A stretch of 64,000 nucleotides of DNA. Origin: Bradyrhizobium sp. Ghvi. GTDB taxonomy: Bacteria > Pseudomonadota > Alphaproteobacteria > Rhizobiales > Xanthobacteraceae. Positions 27,910-36,715 of the stretch are shown piece by piece. Each line of letters begins with the position of its first letter. Positions within the stretch are counted from its first letter, which is position 1. The notes beneath the pieces were generated by a model, which was not told the origin of the DNA, searched no databases, and saw only the letters and a list, made by a program, of their open reading frames with translations. The position numbers and the translations under genes were made by a program. The stretch lies in NCBI RefSeq assembly GCF_900115265.1, contig NZ_FOVU01000005.1:186001-250000 (forward strand), read 5' to 3'.

Positions 27910-28236
27910 CGACAGACCAGGGCCAATATCCGTCGAACCCGCTTTTTCCCGGCCTGCGGGGCGGGAAGTCGATTGAGGTCGCAAACTTGTAGCGGGTTCC
28001 GGCGCATGTCGCTGTGTGATTGGCCTCACAGCACCGATGCTCCCCTGATGTTATGTGTATCACCACTGATCGAGAGGGGCAGCTCCTTCTAAGGCGAACA
28101 GGAGATGGTGATGACCAGGTCCGAGAGCTCCGAGAACTCGGAGGCGACAATGTGCGCCGATGTCATTCGTTCGGATGACCTCATTGGATCGGCCACCCGG
28201 TAACCTTGTCCGACATTCCAACTGCCCACACCACCC
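27910..28236. other. Intergenic stretch without a recognisable gene
   Basis: No convincing coding frame is present in these 327 bases, which lie between convergent genes. The only structure I see is a possible hairpin, TTCCCG-N10-CGGGAA (27946-27967), about 40 bases after the PPOX gene. It could end that transcript, but it has no T-run. Confidence 0.4.
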
Positions 28237-28764
28237 TCAAAGTCGAGACCGAATAGAACTCAAAATTCCGGTCGTCGCGTCGACGACTTGCAGAGCCTGT
28301 TGAGCCTTGGCCAAGGCGAGGGGCGACCTCGCGCATTGATCGGGCAGCTGGGCGATCTTCTTGCGCTGGCTGGTCAGGATATTGGTCGACTGCTCGACGG
28401 CGAATTTCACCACGTCGCGGGTCGGGTCATTCTCACTGACATTGGTGAGATCTTTCTCGATCGTGATCAGATATTCGAAACTGGACAGCTCTTGAGAAAT
28501 CTCGACGAGATTCTGAATTGTGGATTTCACGCAATCGGCATCGACGGCGGAGATGTCGGGCCGCTTCGAGGTCTGTACGAGATCGCCCATCAGGCCCGCG
28601 AACATCGGCCTGAGATCTTCGACCCTCTTCAGGTCGGCCTGGCTCAGGACGCCGGCCAGACACGCATTCGTGGCGAGCAGCAGCGCAAGCCCGGGCCATG
28701 TCAGCCGAGCAGTCAGAGCGCGGGCAGTTGCGACGGGCGTGATGCGATCGGCTTGCCAATTCAT
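28237..28764 (-). CDS. Hypothetical exported protein divergent from the peptide-secretion operon
   Basis: This 175-aa protein has a basic N-terminus, a hydrophobic stretch (LTWPGLALLLATNACLAG, about residues 22-39) and a plausible signal-peptidase site after CLA. The rest is hydrophilic and mostly helical (KRVEDLRPMFAGLMGDL, STNILTSQRKKIAQL), with two cysteines (CVKST and DQCARS). I do not recognise the family. It starts 140 bases from the HlyD-like gene on the opposite strand, so a shared regulatory region is likely. A periplasmic helper or immunity role for the peptide system is only a guess from position. Confidence 0.6.
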   Translation of the reverse strand: MNWQADRITPVATARALTARLTWPGLALLLATNACLAGVLSQADLKRVEDLRPMFAGLMGDLVQTSKRPDISAVDADCVKSTIQNLVEISQELSSFEYLITIEKDLTNVSENDPTRDVVKFAVEQSTNILTSQRKKIAQLPDQCARSPLALAKAQQALQVVDATTGILSSIRSRL

Positions 28765-28904
28765 CTGATGGGCCCGATGTCCTCTGCCTCGACAAATGCA
28801 GTTCTCGTAGTAAGCTTAGCCCCGCTGACAATTTCGCTCAATCCTATTCTCGGCGTCGTGTGCGTGGATGATGGCGCTGCAATATTTTCGCGGAGGGGCG
28901 CAGC

Positions 28905-30170
28905 GTGACCGATGGCACTGACAGAATCTTCCGCGCCAGCGCGCTGCAGCGCGCGGCCTCGCCGGAGGAGCTTGATCATCTCGTTGCGATCACCAGGCCG
29001 GCCGACTGGATCCTGACGGCGATCGTGACGATCGCAATGCTCGCAGCGCTCGTGTGGGGCATTTACGGCCGGATCCCGTCGCGCGTCTCCGGCCAGGGAA
29101 TCCTGGTCGGCAGCGGTCGCGTGGTCGATGCGGTTTCTTCTGCCGAAGGCAGGCTGGCTTCGCTCAGCGTCTCTGTCGGCGATCATGTCGAGCGCGGGCA
29201 GGTGATCGCCCAGATCTCGCAGACCGAGATCGAACAGAAATACCGCAACGCCGTCGAAACCTACAAGGAACGTCAGCGCGAGCACGACGACATGGCCGCA
29301 AAAGTCGCCGCCGAGCTCGCGATCAAGGCCTCCAATTTCGAGAAGCTCGAAGCAGCCTTCAACAAGGTCATCGAAGCGACCGATCAGCGAGTCCGGGCCC
29401 TTGCCGTCGACGTGCAGAATCTCGAACAGCTGATGGTCAAGGGCCTGACGACGCGAAAGACGCTGGAGGATCGCCGCCTCGAATTGACCGAGGCGCAGCA
29501 GCGCCGGACGGATTCGCAGAACGAGATCCTCAAGCTTCACGCGCAGAAGACGGATCTGGAAACCCAGCGCGAGCGCGAATTGCAGCAGGCCGAATTCGCT
29601 TCCAACAATGCGCGCCGTGAGATGCAGGCGCTGGCCGGTACTTTGGGACGCAATTCGCAAGTGCTCAGTCCGATTGCAGGCCGCGTGCTGGAGATCAAGA
29701 CATCTTCCGGATCGGTGCTCGGCGTGGGCACGCCGGTGGTGCTCATCGAAGACGAGGGCGCGCGGCTGGAGGCGGTGGTCTACATCCCCGCCGAACAGGG
29801 CAAGAGCGTCAAGCCGGGTTATCAGGTGCGAGTCGCGCCCAGCACGGTGAAGCGCGAGGAGTTCGGAACGATGATCGGCGTGGTCTCGAGCGTCTCGGAA
29901 TTTCCGGTGACGCCGCAGGGCATGACCGCCGTGCTTCATAACGACCAGCTCGTGAAAGTGTTTTCGCACGACGGTGCGCCGTACGCCGTTACGGTGTCGC
30001 TGGAACAGGATCCGTCGACCGCAAGCGGCTATCGCTGGGCTGTGGGTCAGGGACCGCTGGTGCATCTCACCAGCGGCACGCTGGCGCAAGCCGAGATCAC
30101 TACGCGAAGCCGCCGCCCGATCGACCTCGTTGTCCCCTTGCTGCGTAAGTGGACGGGGATCGATGGATAG
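28905..30170 (+). CDS. NHLP-type peptide export system, HlyD-family membrane-fusion protein
   Basis: This 421-aa protein has one membrane helix (about residues 35-55) and a split biotinyl-lipoyl-like domain (SAEGRLASLSVSVGDHVERG, then SPIAGRVLEIKTSSGSVLG) around a long coiled coil (about 105-240). It is the periplasmic adaptor of a type I-like peptide exporter. The start GTG 28905 follows GGAGGGG. It overlaps the next gene, the C39-peptidase ABC exporter, by eight bases. Three genes in this order define NHLM/NHLP bacteriocin secretion systems. No outer-membrane TolC partner is encoded here. Confidence 0.88.
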   Translation: MTDGTDRIFRASALQRAASPEELDHLVAITRPADWILTAIVTIAMLAALVWGIYGRIPSRVSGQGILVGSGRVVDAVSSAEGRLASLSVSVGDHVERGQVIAQISQTEIEQKYRNAVETYKERQREHDDMAAKVAAELAIKASNFEKLEAAFNKVIEATDQRVRALAVDVQNLEQLMVKGLTTRKTLEDRRLELTEAQQRRTDSQNEILKLHAQKTDLETQRERELQQAEFASNNARREMQALAGTLGRNSQVLSPIAGRVLEIKTSSGSVLGVGTPVVLIEDEGARLEAVVYIPAEQGKSVKPGYQVRVAPSTVKREEFGTMIGVVSSVSEFPVTPQGMTAVLHNDQLVKVFSHDGAPYAVTVSLEQDPSTASGYRWAVGQGPLVHLTSGTLAQAEITTRSRRPIDLVVPLLRKWTGIDG

Positions 30171-32322
30171 TCGTGCCCCGCCGACTGCAGGCGTCAAGCG
30201 CACGCCGACAATCCTGCAAATGGAAGCAGCCGAATGCGGCGCCGCGTGCCTTGCCATGGTGCTGGCGCATTACGGGGCGTGGGTGCCGCTCGAGCGCCTC
30301 CGCGTCGAATGCGGCGTCTCCCGCGACGGCAGCAAGGCCAGCAACGTCGTCAGGGCGGCAAAGCGTTTCGGGCTGTCGGCGAAAGGATTTCGGCTCGATC
30401 TTGCCGCGCTCGGCTCGGCGCCGACGCCTTGCATCATTCATTGGAACTTCAATCATTTCGTCGTCCTGGAAGGCATCAAGGGCAAGTCCGCCTCCATCAA
30501 CGACCCCGCCTTCGGACGCCGGCAGATCGGCATCGACGAACTCGACAGGTGCTTCACCGGCGTCGTCCTCACCATGGAGCCGGGGCCGGGCTTTGCGCCA
30601 TCAGGCGCCAAGCCGGCCGGATTGCGGCTGCTGCTGCGGGAGTTGCGCGGGTCGAAAGCCGCGGTCGGGCTGCTCATCCTGCTCAGCTTCGTCATGGTCG
30701 TGCCCGGTCTCGTCGCCGCGAGCTTCTCCAAGATCTTCATCGACGACATTCTCATTCAGCATCTGAACGGGTGGCTGCGTCCGCTGCTGATCGGGATGGC
30801 CGCCACCGCGCTGATCCGCACCATCCTGGCGCTGCTGCAGCAATCCCTGCTGCTACGGCTCCAGACGAAGCTCTCGGTGGTGATGATCAGCCGCTTCCTC
30901 TGGCGCGTGATGGCCTTGCCGATCGAGTTCTTCACCCAGCGCCACGCCGGCGACATCGCGGCGCGGGTCGGGGCCAATGATCAGATTGCGCGACTGCTGG
31001 CGGGCGGCATCGCCGCGAATGCGCTCAGCCTCACCTCGGTGGTGTTCTTCGCCTTCGCGATGATCGTCTATGATCATTGGTTGGCCGCGGTGTGCATCAG
31101 CCTGTCGCTGCTCAACGTTCTCACCTTGCGGCTGTCGATGCGGCGCAGGGAGGATCTCAGCCGCGGGCTCTCGCTGGAACGCGGCAAGCTGCTAGGGGCC
31201 GTCGTCAGCATCGTCAGGTCGATCGAGACCATCAAGGCGAGCGGGCTGGAGGACGAGGCGTTCGGACAATGGGCCGGCGTCCAGGCCAAGGTCCTGAACG
31301 CCGAACGCGATCTGGCGTCGTCGTCGATCATCCTCGACATGATCCCGACCCTGATCGCCGGCCTGACCATGACCGCGATCCTGGTCCTCGGCGGTCTCAG
31401 GGTGATCGAAGGCTCGCTCACCCTAGGCAGCCTCGTTGCCTTCCAGGCACTGATGGCGAGCTTTTCCGAGCCGGTGGCGACGCTCGTCAATCAGGCCGGC
31501 AGCTTCCAGCTGATCAAGGGCGCGCTCGACCGCCTCGAAGACGTCTACAATTATCCGCTCGGCGATCCCGCGCGCCCATCGGACAAGGCCTTTCCTGCGA
31601 GGCTCGCTGGACGCATCGAATTCAAGGACGTGCAGTTCGGCTATTCGCTGCTCGAGCCGCCGCTGATCTCGGATCTTTCGATCACCGTGACCCCGGGCTC
31701 GCGCGTGGCGTTGGTCGGCGCCTCCGGCAGCGGCAAGTCCACCCTGGGTCGTCTGGTCTGCGGGCTGTATAAACCCTGGGCGGGAGAGGTTCTGGTCGAC
31801 GGGACGCGGCTCGCGGACATCCCGCCCGACATTCTCGCCAACTCCATTGCCTATGTCGATCAGGACATCTTCCTGTTCGAGGGAACGGTCCGTGACAATC
31901 TCACGCTCTGGGACCGGACCATTCCGGACATCGATCTCACCCGCGCGCTCAAGGACGGCGAGATCCAGGACGACATCGCGATTCGCGCCGGCAACTACGA
32001 TTCCTATGTCAACGAAGGCGGCACCAATTTCAGCGGCGGCCAGCGCCAGCGCATCGAGATCGCCCGTGCGCTGGTCGGCCATCCCTCCATCGTCGTGCTC
32101 GATGAGGCGACCGCGGCGCTCGATCCCGTCACGGAGAAGGCCATCGACGATAATCTGCGCCGTTGCGGCTGCACCTGCATCATTATCGCCCATCGCCTCA
32201 GCACGATCAGGGACTGCGACGAGATCATCGTCCTGCGGCAGGGCAAGGTCGCCGAGCGCGGCACGCACGAAACACTTCTTGCCCTGAACGGCGAATATGC
32301 CCGGCTGGTGTCGCAGGAATGA
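30163..32322 (+). CDS. NHLP-type ABC exporter with C39 leader peptidase (peptidase/permease/ATPase)
   Basis: This 719-aa protein cleaves a double-glycine leader and exports the peptide. The C39 protease occupies about residues 14-135, with catalytic C25 (AAECGAACLAM), H98 (NHFVVLEG) and D114 (INDPAFG) all present. Six membrane helices span about 155-440. The ATPase follows, with Walker A GASGSGKST, signature FSGGQRQRIEIA and Walker B VVLDEATAAL. Start ATG 30163 lies inside the end of the HlyD gene, so the pair is translationally coupled. Its intact protease implies that a GG-leader substrate exists; one is encoded at 35292-35528. Confidence 0.93.
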   Translation: MDSRAPPTAGVKRTPTILQMEAAECGAACLAMVLAHYGAWVPLERLRVECGVSRDGSKASNVVRAAKRFGLSAKGFRLDLAALGSAPTPCIIHWNFNHFVVLEGIKGKSASINDPAFGRRQIGIDELDRCFTGVVLTMEPGPGFAPSGAKPAGLRLLLRELRGSKAAVGLLILLSFVMVVPGLVAASFSKIFIDDILIQHLNGWLRPLLIGMAATALIRTILALLQQSLLLRLQTKLSVVMISRFLWRVMALPIEFFTQRHAGDIAARVGANDQIARLLAGGIAANALSLTSVVFFAFAMIVYDHWLAAVCISLSLLNVLTLRLSMRRREDLSRGLSLERGKLLGAVVSIVRSIETIKASGLEDEAFGQWAGVQAKVLNAERDLASSSIILDMIPTLIAGLTMTAILVLGGLRVIEGSLTLGSLVAFQALMASFSEPVATLVNQAGSFQLIKGALDRLEDVYNYPLGDPARPSDKAFPARLAGRIEFKDVQFGYSLLEPPLISDLSITVTPGSRVALVGASGSGKSTLGRLVCGLYKPWAGEVLVDGTRLADIPPDILANSIAYVDQDIFLFEGTVRDNLTLWDRTIPDIDLTRALKDGEIQDDIAIRAGNYDSYVNEGGTNFSGGQRQRIEIARALVGHPSIVVLDEATAALDPVTEKAIDDNLRRCGCTCIIIAHRLSTIRDCDEIIVLRQGKVAERGTHETLLALNGEYARLVSQE

Positions 32323-35201
32323 CGGTCGCCATCGACAATATCGTGTCAGGTGCGAGCCTCGTGGGGGCGGGGGAGGTGACTCTCGACGGCCGCCGGCCCG
32401 TTCTGCTCGACCACCACGGTTATGTGTTCGAAATCGTCAGCGGCCATGCGGACGTCTTTGCCATCGAGGTCAGGGATGGCCAATCCGGCAGCCGCCATCA
32501 TCTATTCCGCGTCGAAAGCGGAGATGTCATTCCCGATTTGCCTGGCTTCCCAGCGTCGTCCCCGGACGGTCTGCGCTTCATCGCGGTCGGCGCGCAGGAC
32601 ACCCGGGCGTCCGTCGTGGCCAGGACCGATCTGGTGCCGGAACAGGCGGTGCGCTGGATCGAGCGGCTGGCCCGCTTCATCGCAGGGCCGGCGCCGTCGT
32701 GGCAGATGGCCGAACTGCCGGAGGGCGAGGTGGCGCTAGCCGCCGGCGAGTCGCGTCGCGGTCCGATGCGTGGTCTGCTTTGGCTCAATGTGGCGCGTGG
32801 TTCGCTGAGGCTTGTCGGGACCGGCGTGCCCTATGCCGCCGGGAGTCCGCCGCTGCCTCTGACGTCCGGTTTGTGGATCGAGGCGGGCACCGACGGATGC
32901 GCCGCGAGCGCTGCCGCCCGAGCGCCGGCGGCCGATCTGATCTGGCCGGCGCTCGATCAGTTCCACCTGTGGTTCGGTGAGTGCATCCAGAACATCCTGA
33001 TCCGCGACACGCAGAACGAGAGCGCGCGGCTGGAGAGCCGGACCGGGCTCGTCGCGTCGCAGGCGGTCGAAGCCTTCGACCGGCTTTCCGGCATCATCGT
33101 GCGGCGCTTCGATCATGATGCGGTCGACGCCTCCTGGTCTGACAGGCTGGCCGGCGCCTGCCAGATCGTCGGCAGCGCGATGCGGGCGCCGATTGCGATC
33201 TCCGGCCGTGTCGATGGCAGCGCGCAGGATTTTGCTGGCCTCGCACAAATCGCGCAGGCGGCGCGCCTGCGGCTGCGCCAAGTCCTGCTGCGATCGAACT
33301 GGTGGAGACTGGATGCGGGACCGCTTGTCGGCTGGTACGGTGAGACACGCGCCCCGGTCGCGCTCGTCTACGAGCCACGCCGCGGCTATCTGATGATCGA
33401 CCCGCTCACGAAGGTACGCCGGCCGGTTGATCGCAGCATAGCAGCGCAAATGGCGCCGGAGGCGGCCACGTTCTATCCGCCGCTGCCCTCACGCGCGCTG
33501 AAATTCACCGACCTTCTGCGATTCGCGCTGCGCCATGCCCGCGGCAGCGGGCTGCGCATCGCACTGTCGGTCGTCATGATCGGCCTGTTGTCGCTGGTGA
33601 CGCCGTTCGTCACCAACCTTTTGATCAGCTCGATCATTCCGCGATCGGAGCTCGACCAGCTCGCCTTCTGCGCACTCGCGCTTGTGCTCGCCGGCCTGTC
33701 GGTGGCCGGCGTCCAGGTCATGCAGGGCTTTGTCATGCTGCGGATGGAGGCCACGATCGACTGGCGGCTCCAGGCGGCGATGATCGACCGCCTGCTGCGG
33801 CTGCCGACCGCCATCTTCCGCGAGTACACGGCCGGCGAACTGGTCGACCGCGCCATGGGCATCGATGCGGCGCGGCGGGCTCTGACCGGTCACGCCTTGC
33901 GCGGCATGATCGCCGGCCTGTTCTGCCTGTTCAGCCTCGGCCTGATGCTCTACTACAATCTCAAGCTGGCACTGGTCGCGATCGCGCTGACATTCCTCAG
34001 GGCGGTCGCCATCATCGGCACCAATCTGGTGCGGCTGCATTTCGAGAGCAAGCACTTCAATCAGCAGGGCAAGGTCAGCGGATTTGTCCTCCAGCTCCTG
34101 ACCGGCGTCGGCAAACTGCGCGTCTCGGCAGCGACGTCGCGCGCGCTCGCGATCTGGTCGAAGCAGTTTGCGACCCAGAAGCAGTATTTCGTTTCGTCTC
34201 AGCTGGCCGGCAACGGCCTCGGCGCGTTCGAGACCGCGTTTCCCACCATCGCGACGCTGATCATCTACGCCTACGCGTCCTATTCGAGCAGCGGCCTGCT
34301 CACCGACATCGGTACCTTCTTCGCGTTCTTCTCCGCTTTCGGCCAGTCGATGGGATCAGTCGGCTCCTGGGCCGCCGGCGTCAGCGAAGCGCTGATCGCC
34401 ATCCCGCCGCTGCTTCGGCTGCGGCCCCTGATCGCGAGCCCCACCGAAATCCCCGATGACCGGAAGTCACCGGGAGAATTATCCGGATCGGTCGAGCTCG
34501 CGCGCGTCTCGTTCCGCTATCTCCAGAACGGGCCTCTGGTGCTCGACAATGTCAGCCTGAAGATCATGCCGGGCGAGTATGTCGCGGTGGTGGGGCCGTC
34601 CGGCAGCGGGAAGTCGTCCCTGTTCCGGCTGCTGCTCGGGTTCGAGCGGCCGGAATCTGGCGCGGTGTTCTACGACGGAAAGTCGATCGAGACGCTGGAT
34701 GCGAGCGCGCTGCGGCGCCAGCTCGGCGTCGTCCTGCAGAACGCCAGGCTCGCCAACGGCAACATCTACGAGAACATCTGCGGCGGAATCCGGCTGCCGC
34801 TCGAGCAGGCCTGGGAGGCGGCGCGTCTTGCCGGCATCGCTGACGACATCAAGGCGATGCCGATGGGCATGCTCACGCAGGTGGCCGAGGGTGTCAGCAC
34901 GCTCTCGGGCGGACAGCGCCAGCGCATCATGATCGCACGGGCCATCGCGCGGCGGCCGCGCATCCTGTTGTTCGACGAGGCGACGAGCTCGCTGGACAAT
35001 CGATCCCAGGCCATCGTCAGCGATGCGCTGGAGAACCTGAACGTAACCCGCATCGTGATCGCGCATCGGCTCAGCACCGTGCAGCGGGCCGACCGGATCA
35101 TCGTGCTGGTCGACGGCAAGATCGTGGAAACCGGGACGTTCGCCGAGCTGAATGCCGCCTCCGGCATGTTCGCCTCGTTCGCGCGGCGTCAGATGCTCTG
35201 A
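32319..35201 (+). CDS. NHLP-type ABC exporter, second permease/ATPase subunit
   Basis: This 960-aa protein starts at ATG 32319, overlapping the previous stop (ATGA). The N-terminal third (about residues 1-400) is a large soluble region without protease residues, as in the second ABC subunit of NHLP systems. Six membrane helices follow (about 430-700), then an ATPase with Walker A GPSGSGKSS, signature LSGGQRQRIMIA and Walker B ILLFDEATSSL. It probably forms a heterodimer or works in series with the C39 exporter. A perfect hairpin terminator follows 28 bases after its stop. Confidence 0.92.
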   Translation: MTVAIDNIVSGASLVGAGEVTLDGRRPVLLDHHGYVFEIVSGHADVFAIEVRDGQSGSRHHLFRVESGDVIPDLPGFPASSPDGLRFIAVGAQDTRASVVARTDLVPEQAVRWIERLARFIAGPAPSWQMAELPEGEVALAAGESRRGPMRGLLWLNVARGSLRLVGTGVPYAAGSPPLPLTSGLWIEAGTDGCAASAAARAPAADLIWPALDQFHLWFGECIQNILIRDTQNESARLESRTGLVASQAVEAFDRLSGIIVRRFDHDAVDASWSDRLAGACQIVGSAMRAPIAISGRVDGSAQDFAGLAQIAQAARLRLRQVLLRSNWWRLDAGPLVGWYGETRAPVALVYEPRRGYLMIDPLTKVRRPVDRSIAAQMAPEAATFYPPLPSRALKFTDLLRFALRHARGSGLRIALSVVMIGLLSLVTPFVTNLLISSIIPRSELDQLAFCALALVLAGLSVAGVQVMQGFVMLRMEATIDWRLQAAMIDRLLRLPTAIFREYTAGELVDRAMGIDAARRALTGHALRGMIAGLFCLFSLGLMLYYNLKLALVAIALTFLRAVAIIGTNLVRLHFESKHFNQQGKVSGFVLQLLTGVGKLRVSAATSRALAIWSKQFATQKQYFVSSQLAGNGLGAFETAFPTIATLIIYAYASYSSSGLLTDIGTFFAFFSAFGQSMGSVGSWAAGVSEALIAIPPLLRLRPLIASPTEIPDDRKSPGELSGSVELARVSFRYLQNGPLVLDNVSLKIMPGEYVAVVGPSGSGKSSLFRLLLGFERPESGAVFYDGKSIETLDASALRRQLGVVLQNARLANGNIYENICGGIRLPLEQAWEAARLAGIADDIKAMPMGMLTQVAEGVSTLSGGQRQRIMIARAIARRPRILLFDEATSSLDNRSQAIVSDALENLNVTRIVIAHRLSTVQRADRIIVLVDGKIVETGTFAELNAASGMFASFARRQML

Positions 35202-35229
35202 CCGGCTCGCCGGGTTTCGCGCAAAACAA

Positions 35230-35259
35230 AAACTCCCGGACGTCCTTGTCCGGGAGTTT
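35230..35259. terminator. Perfect hairpin between convergent exporter and peptide genes
   Basis: AAACTCCCGGAC and GTCCGGGAGTTT pair perfectly over 12 bases around the loop GTCCTT. The A-rich and T-rich ends give T-runs on both strands, so it can end both the exporter operon (plus) and the peptide gene (minus). Confidence 0.88.
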
Positions 35260-35291
35260 CTCGAGGTAGCCAGCTCTGTTCGATCGGGCCC

Positions 35292-35528
35292 TCAGTTCAA
35301 CTTCATGTTGGAACCACCACCGCCACCACCACCGGCCCCGGTGACGATCCCGCCGACCAGAATGACGCCGGCGGCAATGCCTGCCACGACCGGGTTGGTG
35401 AAGAACGACTTCAGCCCGTGCTCGATGCTGTGCACGAGGCTGCCGAACCAGCCGCCGCCGGCGACGTTGTCGAGCTCCTCCATCGAGAGTTCGCAATTGA
35501 TGCTGGCGTCGTTGAACTCATGAGTCAT
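35292..35528 (-). CDS. Candidate double-glycine-leader secreted peptide (bacteriocin-like precursor)
   Basis: This 78-aa protein has a typical GG leader: ELSMEELDNVAGG, with hydrophobic and acidic positions at the spacing recognised by C39 proteases, and cleavage expected after G25 (or G26). The predicted mature peptide of about 53 residues has an amphipathic part (WFGSLVHSIEHGLKSFF), a hydrophobic glycine-zipper segment (AGIAAGVILVGGIVTGAG), seven consecutive glycines and the tail SNMKLN. ATG 35528 has AGGAGAG 7-8 bases upstream, which decides the start over the longer frame. It converges on the NHLP-type exporter. No modifying enzyme is nearby, so it may be an unmodified class II-like peptide. 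Confidence 0.8.
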   Translation of the reverse strand: MTHEFNDASINCELSMEELDNVAGGGWFGSLVHSIEHGLKSFFTNPVVAGIAAGVILVGGIVTGAGGGGGGGSNMKLN

Positions 35529-35656
35529 GTTGTCTCTCCTTTTTTTGATGCCGCGGGATGATCCCCGCAACTGTGGACAGCATGCCGCATGGTTCACGCG
35601 AGCGCCGTGACCGGTATCACGTTGCGCTCGCTGTCGCGAATTTCGTCGCGAAAGTC

Positions 35657-36544
35657 CTATCCGTCGTATTGATCCGGCCCCATCGCCCACGAGGCCTGAT
35701 CGTGGCCGAACGCGTAGTTGCGATTGTTGACCACGGGATTGCGATTGACCATCGGCCGCATGAACATCGGATGAGTCGCGCTGCGCACCTCGTGCTCCAC
35801 GGTGAAGACAGGCCTGCCGCTGTCGAGATCGACGATGTCGCAGAAGCGGTATTGGTATTGGTTGTCCTCGCGCGAGATCAGCTCGCGCGCCAGCAGCTTG
35901 CGGTAAGGACCGGAGAAATCGGTGATGTACATCTGCACATGGTGGCCGTCGTAAGCGGGCTGCGGCCGATCGGTCTCGCGGAACAAGAGATACTGGTCAC
36001 GGCCGGTCTTCACCGCCGCAACCTTGCCGTCGCCGTTGCGCAGGGCCGCCGGCATGCCCATGATCTCAGGATAGAACGCGCAGATCGCCTGTGCCGATCC
36101 GGCGGGCACCTCAAACTCGACATAGGGGATGCCGAGCGTGATGCGGCCGAAGCGCGCCGCGTCGGGCTCGTAAATGCGCAGGCGGTTGCCCCACGGGCAC
36201 GTCGCCTCGACATAGTCGTTGCGCTCGGCGTAGGCGAAGGCGGTGCCTTCGAGCTTTCCCGCTACCGAGGCCAATCGTGCCAGCAGCGCCTCGCGTCCCT
36301 CGACGACGAGGCCGGTATGGCCGCGCAGCACCTGCGGCTTGCCGCTCGGGAGATGAAACTGGCTGCGGCCGACGTTGATCCACATGTTGGTGTCGGACAC
36401 CATCAGATAGGGGTCGCGGGTAAGTCCGAGGCCAGTGACATAGAACAGCGTGGCAAGGCGCTGGTCCGGAACCTGGATGTTGACGTGCTCGAAGTGGATG
36501 GCGTTGCCGAGATCTTCTGCGGATCGATCGAATTGTTGCGGCAT
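35657..36544 (-). CDS. VOC-family protein (glyoxalase/extradiol-dioxygenase fold)
   Basis: This 295-aa protein contains two VOC modules: the first begins HFEHVNIQVPDQRLATLFY (about residues 17-35) and the second about residue 140 with GIPYVEFEVPAGSAQAICAF. The fold usually binds a divalent metal and acts on a small organic substrate. I start it at ATG 36544 (MPQQFDRS), which has GAGG upstream; an in-frame ATG at 36580 is possible. It reads away from a CoA-transferase and towards the secreted-peptide gene 128 bases on. The substrate is unknown. Confidence 0.75.
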   Translation of the reverse strand: MPQQFDRSAEDLGNAIHFEHVNIQVPDQRLATLFYVTGLGLTRDPYLMVSDTNMWINVGRSQFHLPSGKPQVLRGHTGLVVEGREALLARLASVAGKLEGTAFAYAERNDYVEATCPWGNRLRIYEPDAARFGRITLGIPYVEFEVPAGSAQAICAFYPEIMGMPAALRNGDGKVAAVKTGRDQYLLFRETDRPQPAYDGHHVQMYITDFSGPYRKLLARELISREDNQYQYRFCDIVDLDSGRPVFTVEHEVRSATHPMFMRPMVNRNPVVNNRNYAFGHDQASWAMGPDQYDG

Positions 36545-36715
36545 GGATGAGCCTCTGGCTGGAGGGGCGGATGGGTTCATACTAGAGCAGAATGTCCGCC
36601 AGCCGAACTGGCCGGCCGATCACATCTTGCAAGGCACTGCATAGCATGCGCTGCCACCTTGCCGCGGCACTCATTCCCTGTAATCTGCGCGGAAATGCTG
36701 GAGGGAATGAGGTCG

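Noticed and set aside
28761..30257. 498-codon minus-strand open frame
   Set aside because: It is antisense to the HlyD-like gene and shows no recognisable motif.
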